Below are positions 16,267 to 24,287 of a stretch of 64,000 bases of DNA, piece after piece (within the stretch, counting starts at the first letter, position 1; every line of letters begins with the position of its first letter). The stretch is taken from contig OY282361.1 in assembly GCA_958295645.1 (NCBI GenBank), positions 828,927 to 892,926 of the forward strand, written 5' to 3'. The notes under the pieces are model-generated. The model had not been told where the DNA came from and did no database searches. It saw nothing but the letters and a program-made list of their open reading frames with translations. Position numbers and translations under genes: made by a program. Source of the DNA: Longimicrobiales bacterium. GTDB lineage: Bacteria > Gemmatimonadota > Gemmatimonadetes > Longimicrobiales > Gaopeijiaceae.

Positions 16267-17543
16267 TGCCATGCGCCCGGCAACAGCATCACGCGCACCT
16301 CTTCGCCCTGCGCCACCAAGCGGCTCTCCTCGGGCACCACCGCCAGTCCGTCCGCCTCCCGCAACGAGCGTACCAAGCCGCTGCCTTGAGGTCCGGCGAG
16401 GCGGCAGCGCGGACCTCCCGCTGCCAGACCCCGGTCCAGCCGCACCCGCAGGAACTGGGTCGCGCCGCGGGATCCCGCCAAGTCTTCCCCGGCCGTTGCG
16501 GCGGCGAACACGCCTTCGGGCTCGGACACCCCAAGCAAGGCGCGCAGGTACGGCACGGCCAGCACGTGGAAGGTCACGAATGCGGAGGCCGGGTTGCCCG
16601 GCAGCCCGAAGACCGGAACGCTCCGGCCCGCATGGGGCAGGAGTCCGAATGAGACCGGGCTTCCCGGCCGGATGCGCGCCCGCCAGAAGCGGAGCTCGAA
16701 CCCCTGCCGCGCGAGGACGCGCTTCACGAGGTCCCGTTCCCCCATGGACGCGCCCCCCGTCGCCACCAGCACGTCCGCCGCCTGCAGTCCCTCCAGCTTC
16801 TCCTCGATGGCCGCCGCCTCGTCGGCCGCCACGCCCAGATCCACCGCGACGCCTCCCGCCTCGGCCACGCCCGCGACGATCATCCCCCGGTTGGTGTCCG
16901 GCACCGCCCGTCCCTGCACGACTTCGCCGAACCGGCTCGGCCCGGCCAGCTCGCTGCCGCTCGACAACACTCCGACGCGCGGCCTGCGGCGCACCGCCAC
17001 CCGGGTTCGGCCGCAGGCCAGGAGAACCGCCAGCGCTCCCGAATGCACCACCGCGCCCGCCGGCAGGGCCTCTTCTCCCTCCCGCAAGTCTTGCCCCGCG
17101 GCCCGGACGTGCCTGCCCAGGTCGTCGGTTCGGTGCACCGTCACGAACCCCGGCTGAGCCTCTCCGTCCGTGTGCTCCACGCGCACGACGGAGTCGAACC
17201 CGGCCGGCAACGGCGCCCCCGTCATGATCCGCACCGCGGACCCGGCGGGCAGGTCGTCGAGCGGAACGGCGCCCGGGTACGAGGTTGCCGTCACGGGAAG
17301 CCGGAGATCCGGAGGGGCGGGGTCGGGCAGGTCGCCGCTGCGCACGGCGAACCCGTCCATCGCGCTGTTGTCCCAGGCGGGCAAGGTGGCCCGGGCGCGA
17401 ACCGGCTCCGCAAGGACGCGTCCCAAGGCCTCGTTCGCCGCCACTTGTTCCGCCGGCATCGGCGTCGTCGCGTCCGCCAGCACGCGACTCAAGGCCTCGG
17501 GGTACGACAGCCAGTCGGCGCGGAGGCACTCGAAGCCGGCCAT
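16263..17543 (-). CDS. moeA: Molybdopterin molybdenumtransferase
   Basis: Inserts molybdate into adenylated molybdopterin in the last step of molybdenum cofactor synthesis. The 426-residue protein has family features in order: AWDNSAMDGFAV near residue 60, PAGSAVRIMTGAPLP, VLSSGSEL, the cofactor-binding TGGASMGERDLV, and GLPGNPASAFVTF. Length is typical. It leads a two-gene minus-strand unit with the M23 lipoprotein (ATGA overlap) and lies 12 bases downstream of the outer-membrane protein gene. The other Moco gene here, moaC, is about 9 kb away, so the pathway genes are scattered. Confidence 0.95.
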   Translation of the reverse strand: MAGFECLRADWLSYPEALSRVLADATTPMPAEQVAANEALGRVLAEPVRARATLPAWDNSAMDGFAVRSGDLPDPAPPDLRLPVTATSYPGAVPLDDLPAGSAVRIMTGAPLPAGFDSVVRVEHTDGEAQPGFVTVHRTDDLGRHVRAAGQDLREGEEALPAGAVVHSGALAVLLACGRTRVAVRRRPRVGVLSSGSELAGPSRFGEVVQGRAVPDTNRGMIVAGVAEAGGVAVDLGVAADEAAAIEEKLEGLQAADVLVATGGASMGERDLVKRVLARQGFELRFWRARIRPGSPVSFGLLPHAGRSVPVFGLPGNPASAFVTFHVLAVPYLRALLGVSEPEGVFAAATAGEDLAGSRGATQFLRVRLDRGLAAGGPRCRLAGPQGSGLVRSLREADGLAVVPEESRLVAQGEEVRVMLLPGAWQ

Positions 17544-17555
17544 GTCGCCCGCGAG

Positions 17556-18248
17556 TCAGAACCGCAAAGAGAGACCGACCGACAAGCCGTACCCCGCGAC
17601 CCACTCGCGCTCCACCACGCCGTCGGGATACTTGGCCTCGTCGTCGAAGCCGTTGGGAGTTCGGAGCCGCCAGAGCATCATCTCGCCGTCCATCCGCAAC
17701 ATGAGGCGCGACCCGAGCGCGATGCGAAGCCCGGTCCCGGCCGAAGCCGTGAACGCGGTCCCGAAGTCGAAGCGGTCCGCAGCGTCGAGCGACTCCTCCA
17801 GTTCGCCGGCGTCGGCGGCGTCGTACGCCATGCCCGCGCCCGCGAAGACGAAAGGGCTGAGGGCGCGCCAAGTCCTTCGCCCGGTCAGGCTGAATCCCAA
17901 GCGAACGCTGGCCATCAGCATGGCCACGTCCGTGTCGCCGATCACGCGGTCGTCTGCGGCCCGGCGCGGATCGATCACGTGGCGGCTCCCCTGCGAATAG
18001 CTGGCCAAGCCCTCGAAGAAGAGCGGGCCGCTCACTTCGATTGCGTACCTTCCTCCGAAGGACCAGTCCAAGCTCGGACCAAGGTTCAGCGAGCCCCGTC
18101 CGAAGGAAAACACCGTCCCGGCTGCGCCCGCCTCCTGTCCGTGCTCGATGTGGCGATAGGACGAGGGGACGACCTGCGCCGCGGCCGGTCTTGCGACGGT
18201 CGCAATCAGCGTCAGCAGTGGCGCCAAAGCGCCGATGGCACGGGACAT
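17556..18248 (-). CDS. Predicted outer-membrane beta-barrel protein
   Basis: 230-residue exported protein. ATG 18248 opens a clear signal peptide (hydrophobic core about residues 5-20, cleavage after ARPAAAQ). The mature part has alternating amphipathic strands typical of small OmpA/OprW-like barrels (RYAIEVSGPLFFEGLASYSQ, ALSPFVFAGAGMAYD, RLMLRMDGEMMLW) and ends GLSVGLSLRF, with a C-terminal Phe as in BAM substrates. No specific family or cargo can be named. moeA follows after 12 bases on the same strand. An ATG at 18294 is possible but would place 15 polar residues ahead of the signal. Confidence 0.8.
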   Translation of the reverse strand: MSRAIGALAPLLTLIATVARPAAAQVVPSSYRHIEHGQEAGAAGTVFSFGRGSLNLGPSLDWSFGGRYAIEVSGPLFFEGLASYSQGSRHVIDPRRAADDRVIGDTDVAMLMASVRLGFSLTGRRTWRALSPFVFAGAGMAYDAADAGELEESLDAADRFDFGTAFTASAGTGLRIALGSRLMLRMDGEMMLWRLRTPNGFDDEAKYPDGVVEREWVAGYGLSVGLSLRF

Positions 18249-18443
18249 GGCCGGGCAAGGCGTCCGGTCGGGGGGACGGGCGGCGACAGCAAGCATGAAT
18301 CTAATCGGAATCGCCCGCCGGGAGACGGAGCGGGAGGCGGACGCACGCCGGGCGGCGCGTGGGCCACGGCAGGCGGGGCGACAGTTGTTTATATTCCGTT
18401 GCGCTGTACGACGGCCGAGCGTTGTGCGACGGCTGCATACTCC

Positions 18444-19256
18444 ATGGTGAAGGGGCTCGGATTGGCGATTCGCTGCTCGACGTGTGGCGAGACGCTTCGC
18501 GCCGGCGAGGAGCGTTGCCCGACCTGCGGCTCCGTCGTCGGCCGCCGCCCGTCGCCGGCCTCCCGACCGGACGTTCGCCAGTGCATGCGTTGCGGATTCG
18601 CAGGCGAGCCCGTCTTGTATTTCCGCAAGGGCAGCCACCGCGCGATTCTGATAGCGGCCGGCATCTTCACCTACGGCATCGGCGGCCTCGTCTACTACGC
18701 GGCCCGGCGCAAGCATCCGGTCTGCCCTCGGTGCGGGATTGGCTGGGAGCATGCTCGCGAGGTGGGCGAGACGCCCGCGCTGGCGCCGGCCGAAAGCGGC
18801 GGCTCGAGCGTGGTGGCGGCGTCGCGGCCCCCGTGGGGAGGTGCCGTCCGACGCGTGGCCGGAGCCGGCTTGGCGGGGCTCGGAGCGTTCTTGATCGTTG
18901 CCGTCGGCGCTGCGCAGCAGGTGCTTGAGGCCGCGCTGGTCGGATCGGCCATGGGACTGGCGGGCTCCGCGCTGCTCTTGTCCGGGCGGCGAGCTCTGCA
19001 GAAGCGCCGCCAAGCGGTCTTCAACCGCCTGTGTCGCAGAGTGCTGATGCTCGCGCGCCAGCGGGGCGCCGTGGTCACGGTCACGGAGGTCGCCACCGAA
19101 CTCGACCTCTCGTTGCCGGCGGCGGAGAAGCTCCTGCAGGCGATGGACGACGGGTTGCGGGTCCGGTCCGAAGTCAGCGAAGAAGGCATCATCTACTACG
19201 AGTTCCCGGAGGTCAAGCACGGCGCCAAGCTTCGCGAGATAGCGCCGTCGGCCTGA
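18444..19256 (+). CDS. Zinc-ribbon membrane protein with winged-helix-like C-terminus
   Basis: 270-residue protein of unknown role. The N-terminus has a zinc ribbon CSTCGETL..EERCPTCGS (residues 10-31) and a second Cys set, CMRCGF...CPRCGIGW, split by a hydrophobic stretch (AILIAAGIFTYGIGGLVYYAA). Two further hydrophobic helices lie at about 145-180. The last 70 residues (VTVTEVATELDLSLPAAEKLLQAMDDGLRVRSEV..YYEF) resemble a winged helix. So it may be a membrane-tethered regulator; this is inference. A TATATT-like element lies 46 bases upstream of the ATG. An 82-residue gene follows after 24 bases. Confidence 0.65.
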   Translation: MVKGLGLAIRCSTCGETLRAGEERCPTCGSVVGRRPSPASRPDVRQCMRCGFAGEPVLYFRKGSHRAILIAAGIFTYGIGGLVYYAARRKHPVCPRCGIGWEHAREVGETPALAPAESGGSSVVAASRPPWGGAVRRVAGAGLAGLGAFLIVAVGAAQQVLEAALVGSAMGLAGSALLLSGRRALQKRRQAVFNRLCRRVLMLARQRGAVVTVTEVATELDLSLPAAEKLLQAMDDGLRVRSEVSEEGIIYYEFPEVKHGAKLREIAPSA

Positions 19257-19280
19257 CGCCGACTTCAGCCGAACCTGCTT

Positions 19281-19529
19281 ATGCGAAAGTTCGTGGACGA
19301 CAAAGGAAGGACTTGGACGGCGTCGGTCGCCCGGAGCGAGAGCGGCGACTACAAGGGGCGTTGCCACTTGGCGCTGGAAGAGGCGAGTTCCGCGGGAAAG
19401 CGCCGCGTGGAACTCGCGGACGTTCGCTGGAACTCGTTGCGGACGGGCGAGAGAACGGTGGAGACGATGTCGGACGTCGAGTTGCGGCGCCGGTTGCGCG
19501 CCGCTCTGGGGCGAGACGCGCGTTCCTAG
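19281..19529 (+). CDS. Small conserved-looking hypothetical protein (82 aa)
   Basis: 82-residue soluble protein starting MRKFVDDKGRTWTASV with SGDYKGRCHLAL and a closing helix MSDVELRRRLRAAL. No family that I can name. The ATG, the sense-strand composition and the position 24 bases after the zinc-ribbon gene support a real gene in the same unit. It has no signal peptide, no Cys and no membrane segment apart from one Cys at residue 28. Function unknown. Confidence 0.6.
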   Translation: MRKFVDDKGRTWTASVARSESGDYKGRCHLALEEASSAGKRRVELADVRWNSLRTGERTVETMSDVELRRRLRAALGRDARS

Positions 19530-19668
19530 TGACGCCGAGGCCGCTCCGGGCCATGGCGGACCTCTGCGCGGCGGAACTCTGAGCAGCCCAGGCAGGTGTT
19601 CGGAGGGGTCGTCCCAGGGGAACTCGGAGAGCGGGGGCGTTCGCTCGTCCCGGGCTCTCCACCTCTTC

Positions 19669-21204
19669 GTGGGCGCTCTGTCCGCGGCGGGGGGCTTGCA
19701 TGTTCTGTTGCGGACTTCGGGGCGCGGCGCCGCGTTGGCGGGCGACTCGATGGCGATGTGGTCGGCCTCGATCAACCTGCTGGCGGGCGACGGCTTGGTG
19801 GACTTCTCGGGCGAGCCGCTGACGCTCTGGCCGCCGCTCTTCTCGTTCGTGCTGGCGGCCGCGGCCTGGGTCGGCCTGGATCCGCTGGAGGCGGGCCGCT
19901 GGCTGAACGCGGCGGCCTTCGCCGGGACGATCCTGCTTGCCGGTCTCTGGCTCGCCAAGCTCGTTCGGTCGCGGGCGGTCGCGGCCGGGGGAGCGCTGGC
20001 GGTCGCGGTCTCGTATCCGCTGAACGTGTATGCGGCCTATCTGTTGACCGAGCCCTTGACGATCCTGTTCATCCTGGCCGGGCTCGTTCATCTGGACGGG
20101 TTCCTGCACCGTCGGCGAGGCATGTCCGCCTTGCTGTGGGCAGGCGCCTTCGCGGCCTTGGCGACGGTGACGCGGTATCCGGGCGTTGCGCTGGTGTTGG
20201 CCGGAACGGGCGCCCTGCTGTGGAACCGAAGCGCCCCGCTCGCCCGCAGGATGAGGCACGCGGCGGTCTTCGGGGCGGTCTCGTCGGCGCCGCTGGCGGT
20301 GGTCCTGGCCAGAAACTGGGCCGCGACGGGGACCGCGACGGGCCACCGGGACGTCTTCGCGGCGGGGCACGGCTTGTTGGATTCTCTCGTCTCCACCGCC
20401 AAGTCGCTTGCTACTTGGGCGGTTCCAGGCGCGGGGCCGGAGTGGTTCCCCCATCTGCCGTGGATCGCCGCCGCCGCCCTGCCTCTCGCCGCCGCCGTCG
20501 CGTTGGTCGCGTTCCCGGGAGCGCTGCGTCGCGGGACCTCCGCTGCCGCGCCCGCGGTGGATCCGGCGGCCCGCACGTGTCTCCTGTTTGCGGCGGTCTA
20601 CCTCGTCTTCCTGTTCGCGACGACCGCCCGGAACGCCGGACAACCGATCGACAGCCGGTACCTCTTGCTCCTGTTCGTCCCGGTGGTCGTTGCGGGCGCG
20701 CTGCTCGCGGACCGCTTCCTGCGCTTCCCCGCGCCGGGGCGAAGCGCAGTCGCCAAGCGGGCGGCCGCCACCGTCGCGTTGGCCGGTTGCCTGGTCCACT
20801 TCGGCTTCGCGGTTCGCAAGAACGTGGGGGTCACGAAGGAATGGATGGATCGCGGCGACGCCACCTGGGCCGCTCTCAACAGCGCGTACTGGGACGGATC
20901 GGAGACGCTGCGGCGCGTAGGCGGCGAGCGGTTGGACAGCGTGGTCTACAGCAACGCGGCCGCCTTGCTCTGGCATCGCGACGCCACGGCGCCCCCGGGG
21001 ACGTATCGTCACTTGCCGCTGAAGACGCCGCAGTTGGCGCGCGGCTTGGATCCGGGCGGCGCCGTCGTGTGGTTCGACGGCCTGCTGTATCGCCTGACGG
21101 AATACGGCGCCGAGGAACTCTCTGCGATGCCGGGCGTCGAGGTCCTGACCACCTGGCCGGACGGCAAGCTGCTCCGGGCCGGCTCGGCCGAGGGCGGGCT
21201 CTAG
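19669..21204 (+). CDS. GT-C type membrane glycosyltransferase (PMT/GT39-like)
   Basis: 511-residue polytopic inner-membrane protein with about eleven hydrophobic segments. The first periplasmic loop carries GDSMAMWSASINLLAGDGL, where an Asp normally acts in GT-C enzymes, followed by a Pro-rich WPPLFSFVLAAA. Later features are YLLTEPLTILFIL, VTRYPGVALVLAG and NAGQPIDSRYLLLLFVPVV, all common in lipid-phosphate-sugar dependent transferases. The last 110 residues are soluble. Donor and acceptor cannot be inferred. GTG 19669 is the first start before the opening helix; no strong ribosome-binding site is visible there. Confidence 0.7.
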   Translation: MGALSAAGGLHVLLRTSGRGAALAGDSMAMWSASINLLAGDGLVDFSGEPLTLWPPLFSFVLAAAAWVGLDPLEAGRWLNAAAFAGTILLAGLWLAKLVRSRAVAAGGALAVAVSYPLNVYAAYLLTEPLTILFILAGLVHLDGFLHRRRGMSALLWAGAFAALATVTRYPGVALVLAGTGALLWNRSAPLARRMRHAAVFGAVSSAPLAVVLARNWAATGTATGHRDVFAAGHGLLDSLVSTAKSLATWAVPGAGPEWFPHLPWIAAAALPLAAAVALVAFPGALRRGTSAAAPAVDPAARTCLLFAAVYLVFLFATTARNAGQPIDSRYLLLLFVPVVVAGALLADRFLRFPAPGRSAVAKRAAATVALAGCLVHFGFAVRKNVGVTKEWMDRGDATWAALNSAYWDGSETLRRVGGERLDSVVYSNAAALLWHRDATAPPGTYRHLPLKTPQLARGLDPGGAVVWFDGLLYRLTEYGAEELSAMPGVEVLTTWPDGKLLRAGSAEGGL

Positions 21205-21246
21205 GGCTCCTTAGAACGTCATAGAGGGAAAATGCACGTAATTGAG

Positions 21247-21278
21247 GGCAGTTGCGGGACGCTGAGACGCTAACTGCC
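21247..21278. terminator. Weak stem-loop between convergent genes
   Basis: GGCAGTT (21247-21253) can pair with AACTGCC (21272-21278) across an 18-base loop in the 65-base gap between the glycosyltransferase and acyltransferase stops. There is no U-tract, and the 3' arm runs into the acyltransferase coding end, so a terminator role is only a guess. Confidence 0.25.
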
Positions 21279-22115
21279 GGCGAGCGGATCCGGCGCGGGT
21301 CTGGGACGCGCCCTGACCGGCTTCTTCTTGGCGGGCTTGGCGGGCGAGCCCACGTACACGGTGCTGGGCCTGGTGTCGCGCGTGACTACGGCTCCGGCGC
21401 CGATCATGGAATCGGCCCCGAGCTCCACCCCGGCGAGAACCGTCGCGTGGTAGGCGATCCTGACTCGTTCGCCGACGACCGTCTGCGGAGTTCGCACGCG
21501 CTGGGCGTCGGAGACGTCGTGGCTGTGCGAGTACACGTTGGCGTAGTCGGAGATCGAGGCGCCGTCGCCGATCCGAATGCCCCCGCGGTCGTCGAGCAGC
21601 ACGTGGCGGTGGACCACGACGTCGTCGCCCACTTCAAGCCCGTAGCCGAACGTCAGCTTCACGAAATGAAAGGCTTTGAAGTTCTCCCCGCAGCTCGCGA
21701 ATATCCTCTTCGCCAGCATCCGGCGGAACTTCACCCCCAGATGCACGTTCTCGCCGAGCAGGCTTTTGTCGAACATCTCCCACAACCAGATCAGCGGCTT
21801 GACGCTTCGGTACCGCTCGACGTCGGTCTCGGCGTAGTACTCGGGCTCGAGCGTGATCCTCCGGGGATCGAGCTGGTCGAGCAGGACGCGAGTCGGCAAC
21901 GTCAGCTGGCCAGGAGCCGCGTCCTCTTCGGTCATGACTCCGCCCGGCAGGAAGATGTCTCCCAACACCCTCCGGCAGAACTCGTTGCGATCGGTGCCGG
22001 GGTCCGACAGCTCCTCGTCCAGCGCGGCGATCCATCGGTCGTACCTGCGTTCGGCGCCGCCCCCGATCGGGACCCTCCGCAGAGGGAGGAAGCGATAGTC
22101 GTGCGATGGCGGCAT
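21270..22115 (-). CDS. Hexapeptide-repeat acyltransferase
   Basis: 281-residue cytoplasmic enzyme, probably an O-acetyltransferase for a sugar or glycolipid. The C-terminal half shows left-handed beta-helix repeats: VGDDVVVHRHVLLDDRGGIRIGDG, VVGERVRIAYHATVLAG and GADSMIGAGAVVTRDTRP, ending YVGSPAK, the standard tail of the CysE/LacA/NodL class. Catalytic-type histidines lie in YSHSHD near residue 200. The N-terminal 140 residues are an extension that I do not recognise. It is convergent with the glycosyltransferase gene, so the two may act on the same surface glycan; that is inference. Confidence 0.82.
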   Translation of the reverse strand: MPPSHDYRFLPLRRVPIGGGAERRYDRWIAALDEELSDPGTDRNEFCRRVLGDIFLPGGVMTEEDAAPGQLTLPTRVLLDQLDPRRITLEPEYYAETDVERYRSVKPLIWLWEMFDKSLLGENVHLGVKFRRMLAKRIFASCGENFKAFHFVKLTFGYGLEVGDDVVVHRHVLLDDRGGIRIGDGASISDYANVYSHSHDVSDAQRVRTPQTVVGERVRIAYHATVLAGVELGADSMIGAGAVVTRDTRPSTVYVGSPAKPAKKKPVRARPRPAPDPLAGS

Positions 22116-22185
22116 GTCGGGCGGTTCGGCGTGCTTGGTGGCGCCGCACGGACGCGGAGCTGCACCCGGGCGGAGTAGAAGAATA

Positions 22186-22280
22186 ATCGCGGCGGCTTGC
22201 GCGGGGGGCAGGGCATCGGCGGCCCCGGTTCACGCCCGCGTCGGATCGCGGCGGCTTGCGCGGAGGGCAGGGCATCGGCG
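22186..22280 (+). repeat. 36-base direct repeat, period 59, upstream of 22293 gene
   Basis: Copies 22186-22221 and 22245-22280 (core CGGCGGCTTGCGCGG.GGGCA followed by GGGCATCGGCG-type ends) differ at a single base. They occupy most of the gap between the divergently transcribed acyltransferase and the small gene at 22293, where promoters must lie. Confidence 0.8.
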
Positions 22281-22292
22281 TTATTGATCCCT

Positions 22293-22697
22293 ATGCACGA
22301 CGTGTTGCGGTCCCGCGTGATGCGGAAGATCGAAAGCCTCCCGGAGGCGCAGATGTACGCCGTCTTGGACTACATCGACTTCCTGGAGTCGAAGTACGCG
22401 CCGGCCGAGAAGAAGAGGCGCGCGGGCGGGTTGCAGAGGCTCGCCGAGGGCCTCGAGGACGGCCTGCGCAAGCGCGCGTTCAACCCGTCCAACCTGCGCG
22501 AGGCCTTCCAGGTCATCGCGGCCGCCGACCGGGCGTTGAGCGGCGTGGCCGAGGCGGGCCGTCACATTCTGGGGGAGATCTCGGGGGGCGGACGGACGGA
22601 GGAAGGCGAGACCGGCGACGGCGCGGAGGACGCGGACCCGCGGCCCGGCAGGCGCCGCGGCCCGGCCTCCAGCGAAGGCCGCAGGCCTGGAGATTGA
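22293..22697 (+). CDS. Small DUF2281-like hypothetical protein (134 aa)
   Basis: 134-residue soluble protein. Residues 1-35 read as a helix-turn-helix pair, VMRKIESLPEAQMYAVLDYIDFLESKYA, close to the DUF2281 pattern (LPE...VLDFIDFL.SK), often found in small proteins of toxin-antitoxin-like or housekeeping context. The middle is an amphipathic helix, and the last 45 residues are acidic/basic low complexity. There is no toxin gene next to it; guaB follows after 35 bases. No ribosome-binding site is evident before ATG 22293, and TTATTGATCC lies directly upstream, as at guaB. Function unknown. Confidence 0.65.
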   Translation: MHDVLRSRVMRKIESLPEAQMYAVLDYIDFLESKYAPAEKKRRAGGLQRLAEGLEDGLRKRAFNPSNLREAFQVIAAADRALSGVAEAGRHILGEISGGGRTEEGETGDGAEDADPRPGRRRGPASSEGRRPGD

Positions 22698-22727
22698 TTG
22701 ACCACGCGCGGCCGCAGCGGGTATATT
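22698..22727 (+). promoter_or_regulatory. Sigma70-like promoter of guaB, probably leaderless
   Basis: TTGACC (22698-22703), an 18-base spacer and TATATT (22722-22727) form a near-consensus promoter. Only five bases separate the -10 from the guaB ATG, so the message would begin at or next to the start codon. No Shine-Dalgarno site is present. Confidence 0.65.
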
Positions 22728-22732
22728 GACCC

Positions 22733-24217
22733 ATGCCGCGCGGCCAGGACACCCCGGATCTCACGCCAGTGAAGCGTTTCCCGGAAGCCCTCACGTTCGA
22801 CGACGTCCTGTTGACGCCCGGACGTTCCGAAGTCCATCCGAAGGACGTGGACGTCTCCACGCGGCTGACCGCCCGCATCGGCCTCCAGGTGCCGCTCCTG
22901 TCCGCGGCGATGGACACCGTTACGGAAGCCGCGATGGCCATCGCGATGGCGCGCGAAGGCGGGGTCGGCGTCGTCCACAAGAACATGCCGGTGGACCGCC
23001 AAGCCGAGGAGGTGGATCGCGTCAAGCGGTCCGAGAGCGGCATGATCCTCAAGCCGATCACGCTGGAGCCCGGCGCGCCGATCGGGCGGGCGCACGAGTT
23101 GATGACCCGCTTCTCGATAAGCGGCGTTCCGATCGTCGAGGAAGGCGGCGAGCTGGTCGGCATCGTCACCAACCGCGACCTGCTGTTCGAGGTCGATCTC
23201 GACAGGCCCGTCTCGGCCTTGATGACATCGGAGGGATTGGTCACCGCGCCCGAGGGGACCACGCTGGACGAGGCGGAGGGCATCCTGCACGGCCACCGCA
23301 TCGAGAAGCTGCCCGTCGTCGACGACCAGGGGCGCTTGGTGGGGCTGATCACGGTCAAGGACATCGCCAAGCGCCGTCAGTTTCCCAACGCCTGCAAGGA
23401 CGATCACGGCCGGCTTCGCGTCGGCGCGGCCATCGGGGCGTCGGCGCAGGACCTGGACCGCGCCCGGGCGCTCGTCGCGGCGAGCGCGGACTTCCTCGTG
23501 GTAGACACGGCGCACGGCCATGCGGAGGGCGTCCTGCGCGCGGTGGCCCGCGTCCGGGAGGCGTTTCCGGACCAGGATCTGATCGCGGGCAACGTGGCCA
23601 CGGCCGAGGGCGCCCGCGCCCTGGCGGAACGCGGCGCGAACGCGATCAAGGTGGGCGTGGGACCGGGGTCGATCTGCACGACCCGCGTGGTGACGGGGGT
23701 CGGCGTGCCGCAGCTGACCGCGGTGATGGAGGCCGTGCGCGGCGTCGAGGGCGAGGTGCCGGTCGTCGCCGACGGCGGAATCCGCTATTCCGGGGACGCG
23801 GTCAAGGCGTTGGCCGCCGGAGCGAGCTGTGTCATGATGGGCTCGGTGCTGGCGGGGACCGAGGAGTCGCCGGGCGAGGCGTTCTTGCTCGAGGGCCGGC
23901 GCTTCAAGGTGGTGAGGGGGATGGGGTCTCTGTCCGCGATGGAGGACGGGTCGGCCGATCGGTACTTTCAGGACGGCGGGCCGCGAAAGCTGGTGCCGGA
24001 GGGGATCGAGGCGCGAGTGCCGTACAAGGGGCCGGTGTCGGACACGGTGTTCCAGCTGGTCGGCGGACTCCGCAGCGGCATGGGATACTGCGGGGCCGCC
24101 TCGCTGGAGCGGTTGAGGGCGGACGCTCGTTTCGTGCGCGTGACGGCGGGCGGCCTGCGCGAGTCTCATCCCCACGACGTGACGATCACCCGCGAGGCCC
24201 CGAACTATTCGCACTGA
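22733..24217 (+). CDS. guaB: IMP dehydrogenase
   Basis: Oxidises IMP to XMP with NAD, the committed step of GTP synthesis. The 494-residue protein shows [12 protein letters not shown] and [12 protein letters not shown] at the start. Two CBS domains are inserted at about residues 100-215 ([21 protein letters not shown] and [19 protein letters not shown]). The catalytic loop [11 protein letters not shown] has the active Cys near residue 313, then GGIRYSGD and [14 protein letters not shown]. The ATG at 22733 aligns with the usual N-terminus and is placed so close to the promoter that translation is probably leaderless. Confidence 0.97.
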   Translation: MPRGQDTPDLTPVKRFPEALTFDDVLLTPGRSEVHPKDVDVSTRLTARIGLQVPLLSAAMDTVTEAAMAIAMAREGGVGVVHKNMPVDRQAEEVDRVKRSESGMILKPITLEPGAPIGRAHELMTRFSISGVPIVEEGGELVGIVTNRDLLFEVDLDRPVSALMTSEGLVTAPEGTTLDEAEGILHGHRIEKLPVVDDQGRLVGLITVKDIAKRRQFPNACKDDHGRLRVGAAIGASAQDLDRARALVAASADFLVVDTAHGHAEGVLRAVARVREAFPDQDLIAGNVATAEGARALAERGANAIKVGVGPGSICTTRVVTGVGVPQLTAVMEAVRGVEGEVPVVADGGIRYSGDAVKALAAGASCVMMGSVLAGTEESPGEAFLLEGRRFKVVRGMGSLSAMEDGSADRYFQDGGPRKLVPEGIEARVPYKGPVSDTVFQLVGGLRSGMGYCGAASLERLRADARFVRVTAGGLRESHPHDVTITREAPNYSH

Positions 24218-24287
24218 GACGCTAACGGTCGTCCTGCGGCCGGGCCGGTTCGCGTCCCTTGCGGTCCTTCCGGCCGCTTCCGTTGCG

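Noticed and set aside
22293-22697. DUF2281-like gene as an antitoxin
   Set aside because: No toxin-like gene lies next to it; guaB follows directly.
21247-24225. Repeated 13-mer CTGAGACGCTAAC at 21262 and 24213
   Set aside because: Repeats of 13 bases are expected by chance in 64 kb of biased sequence.
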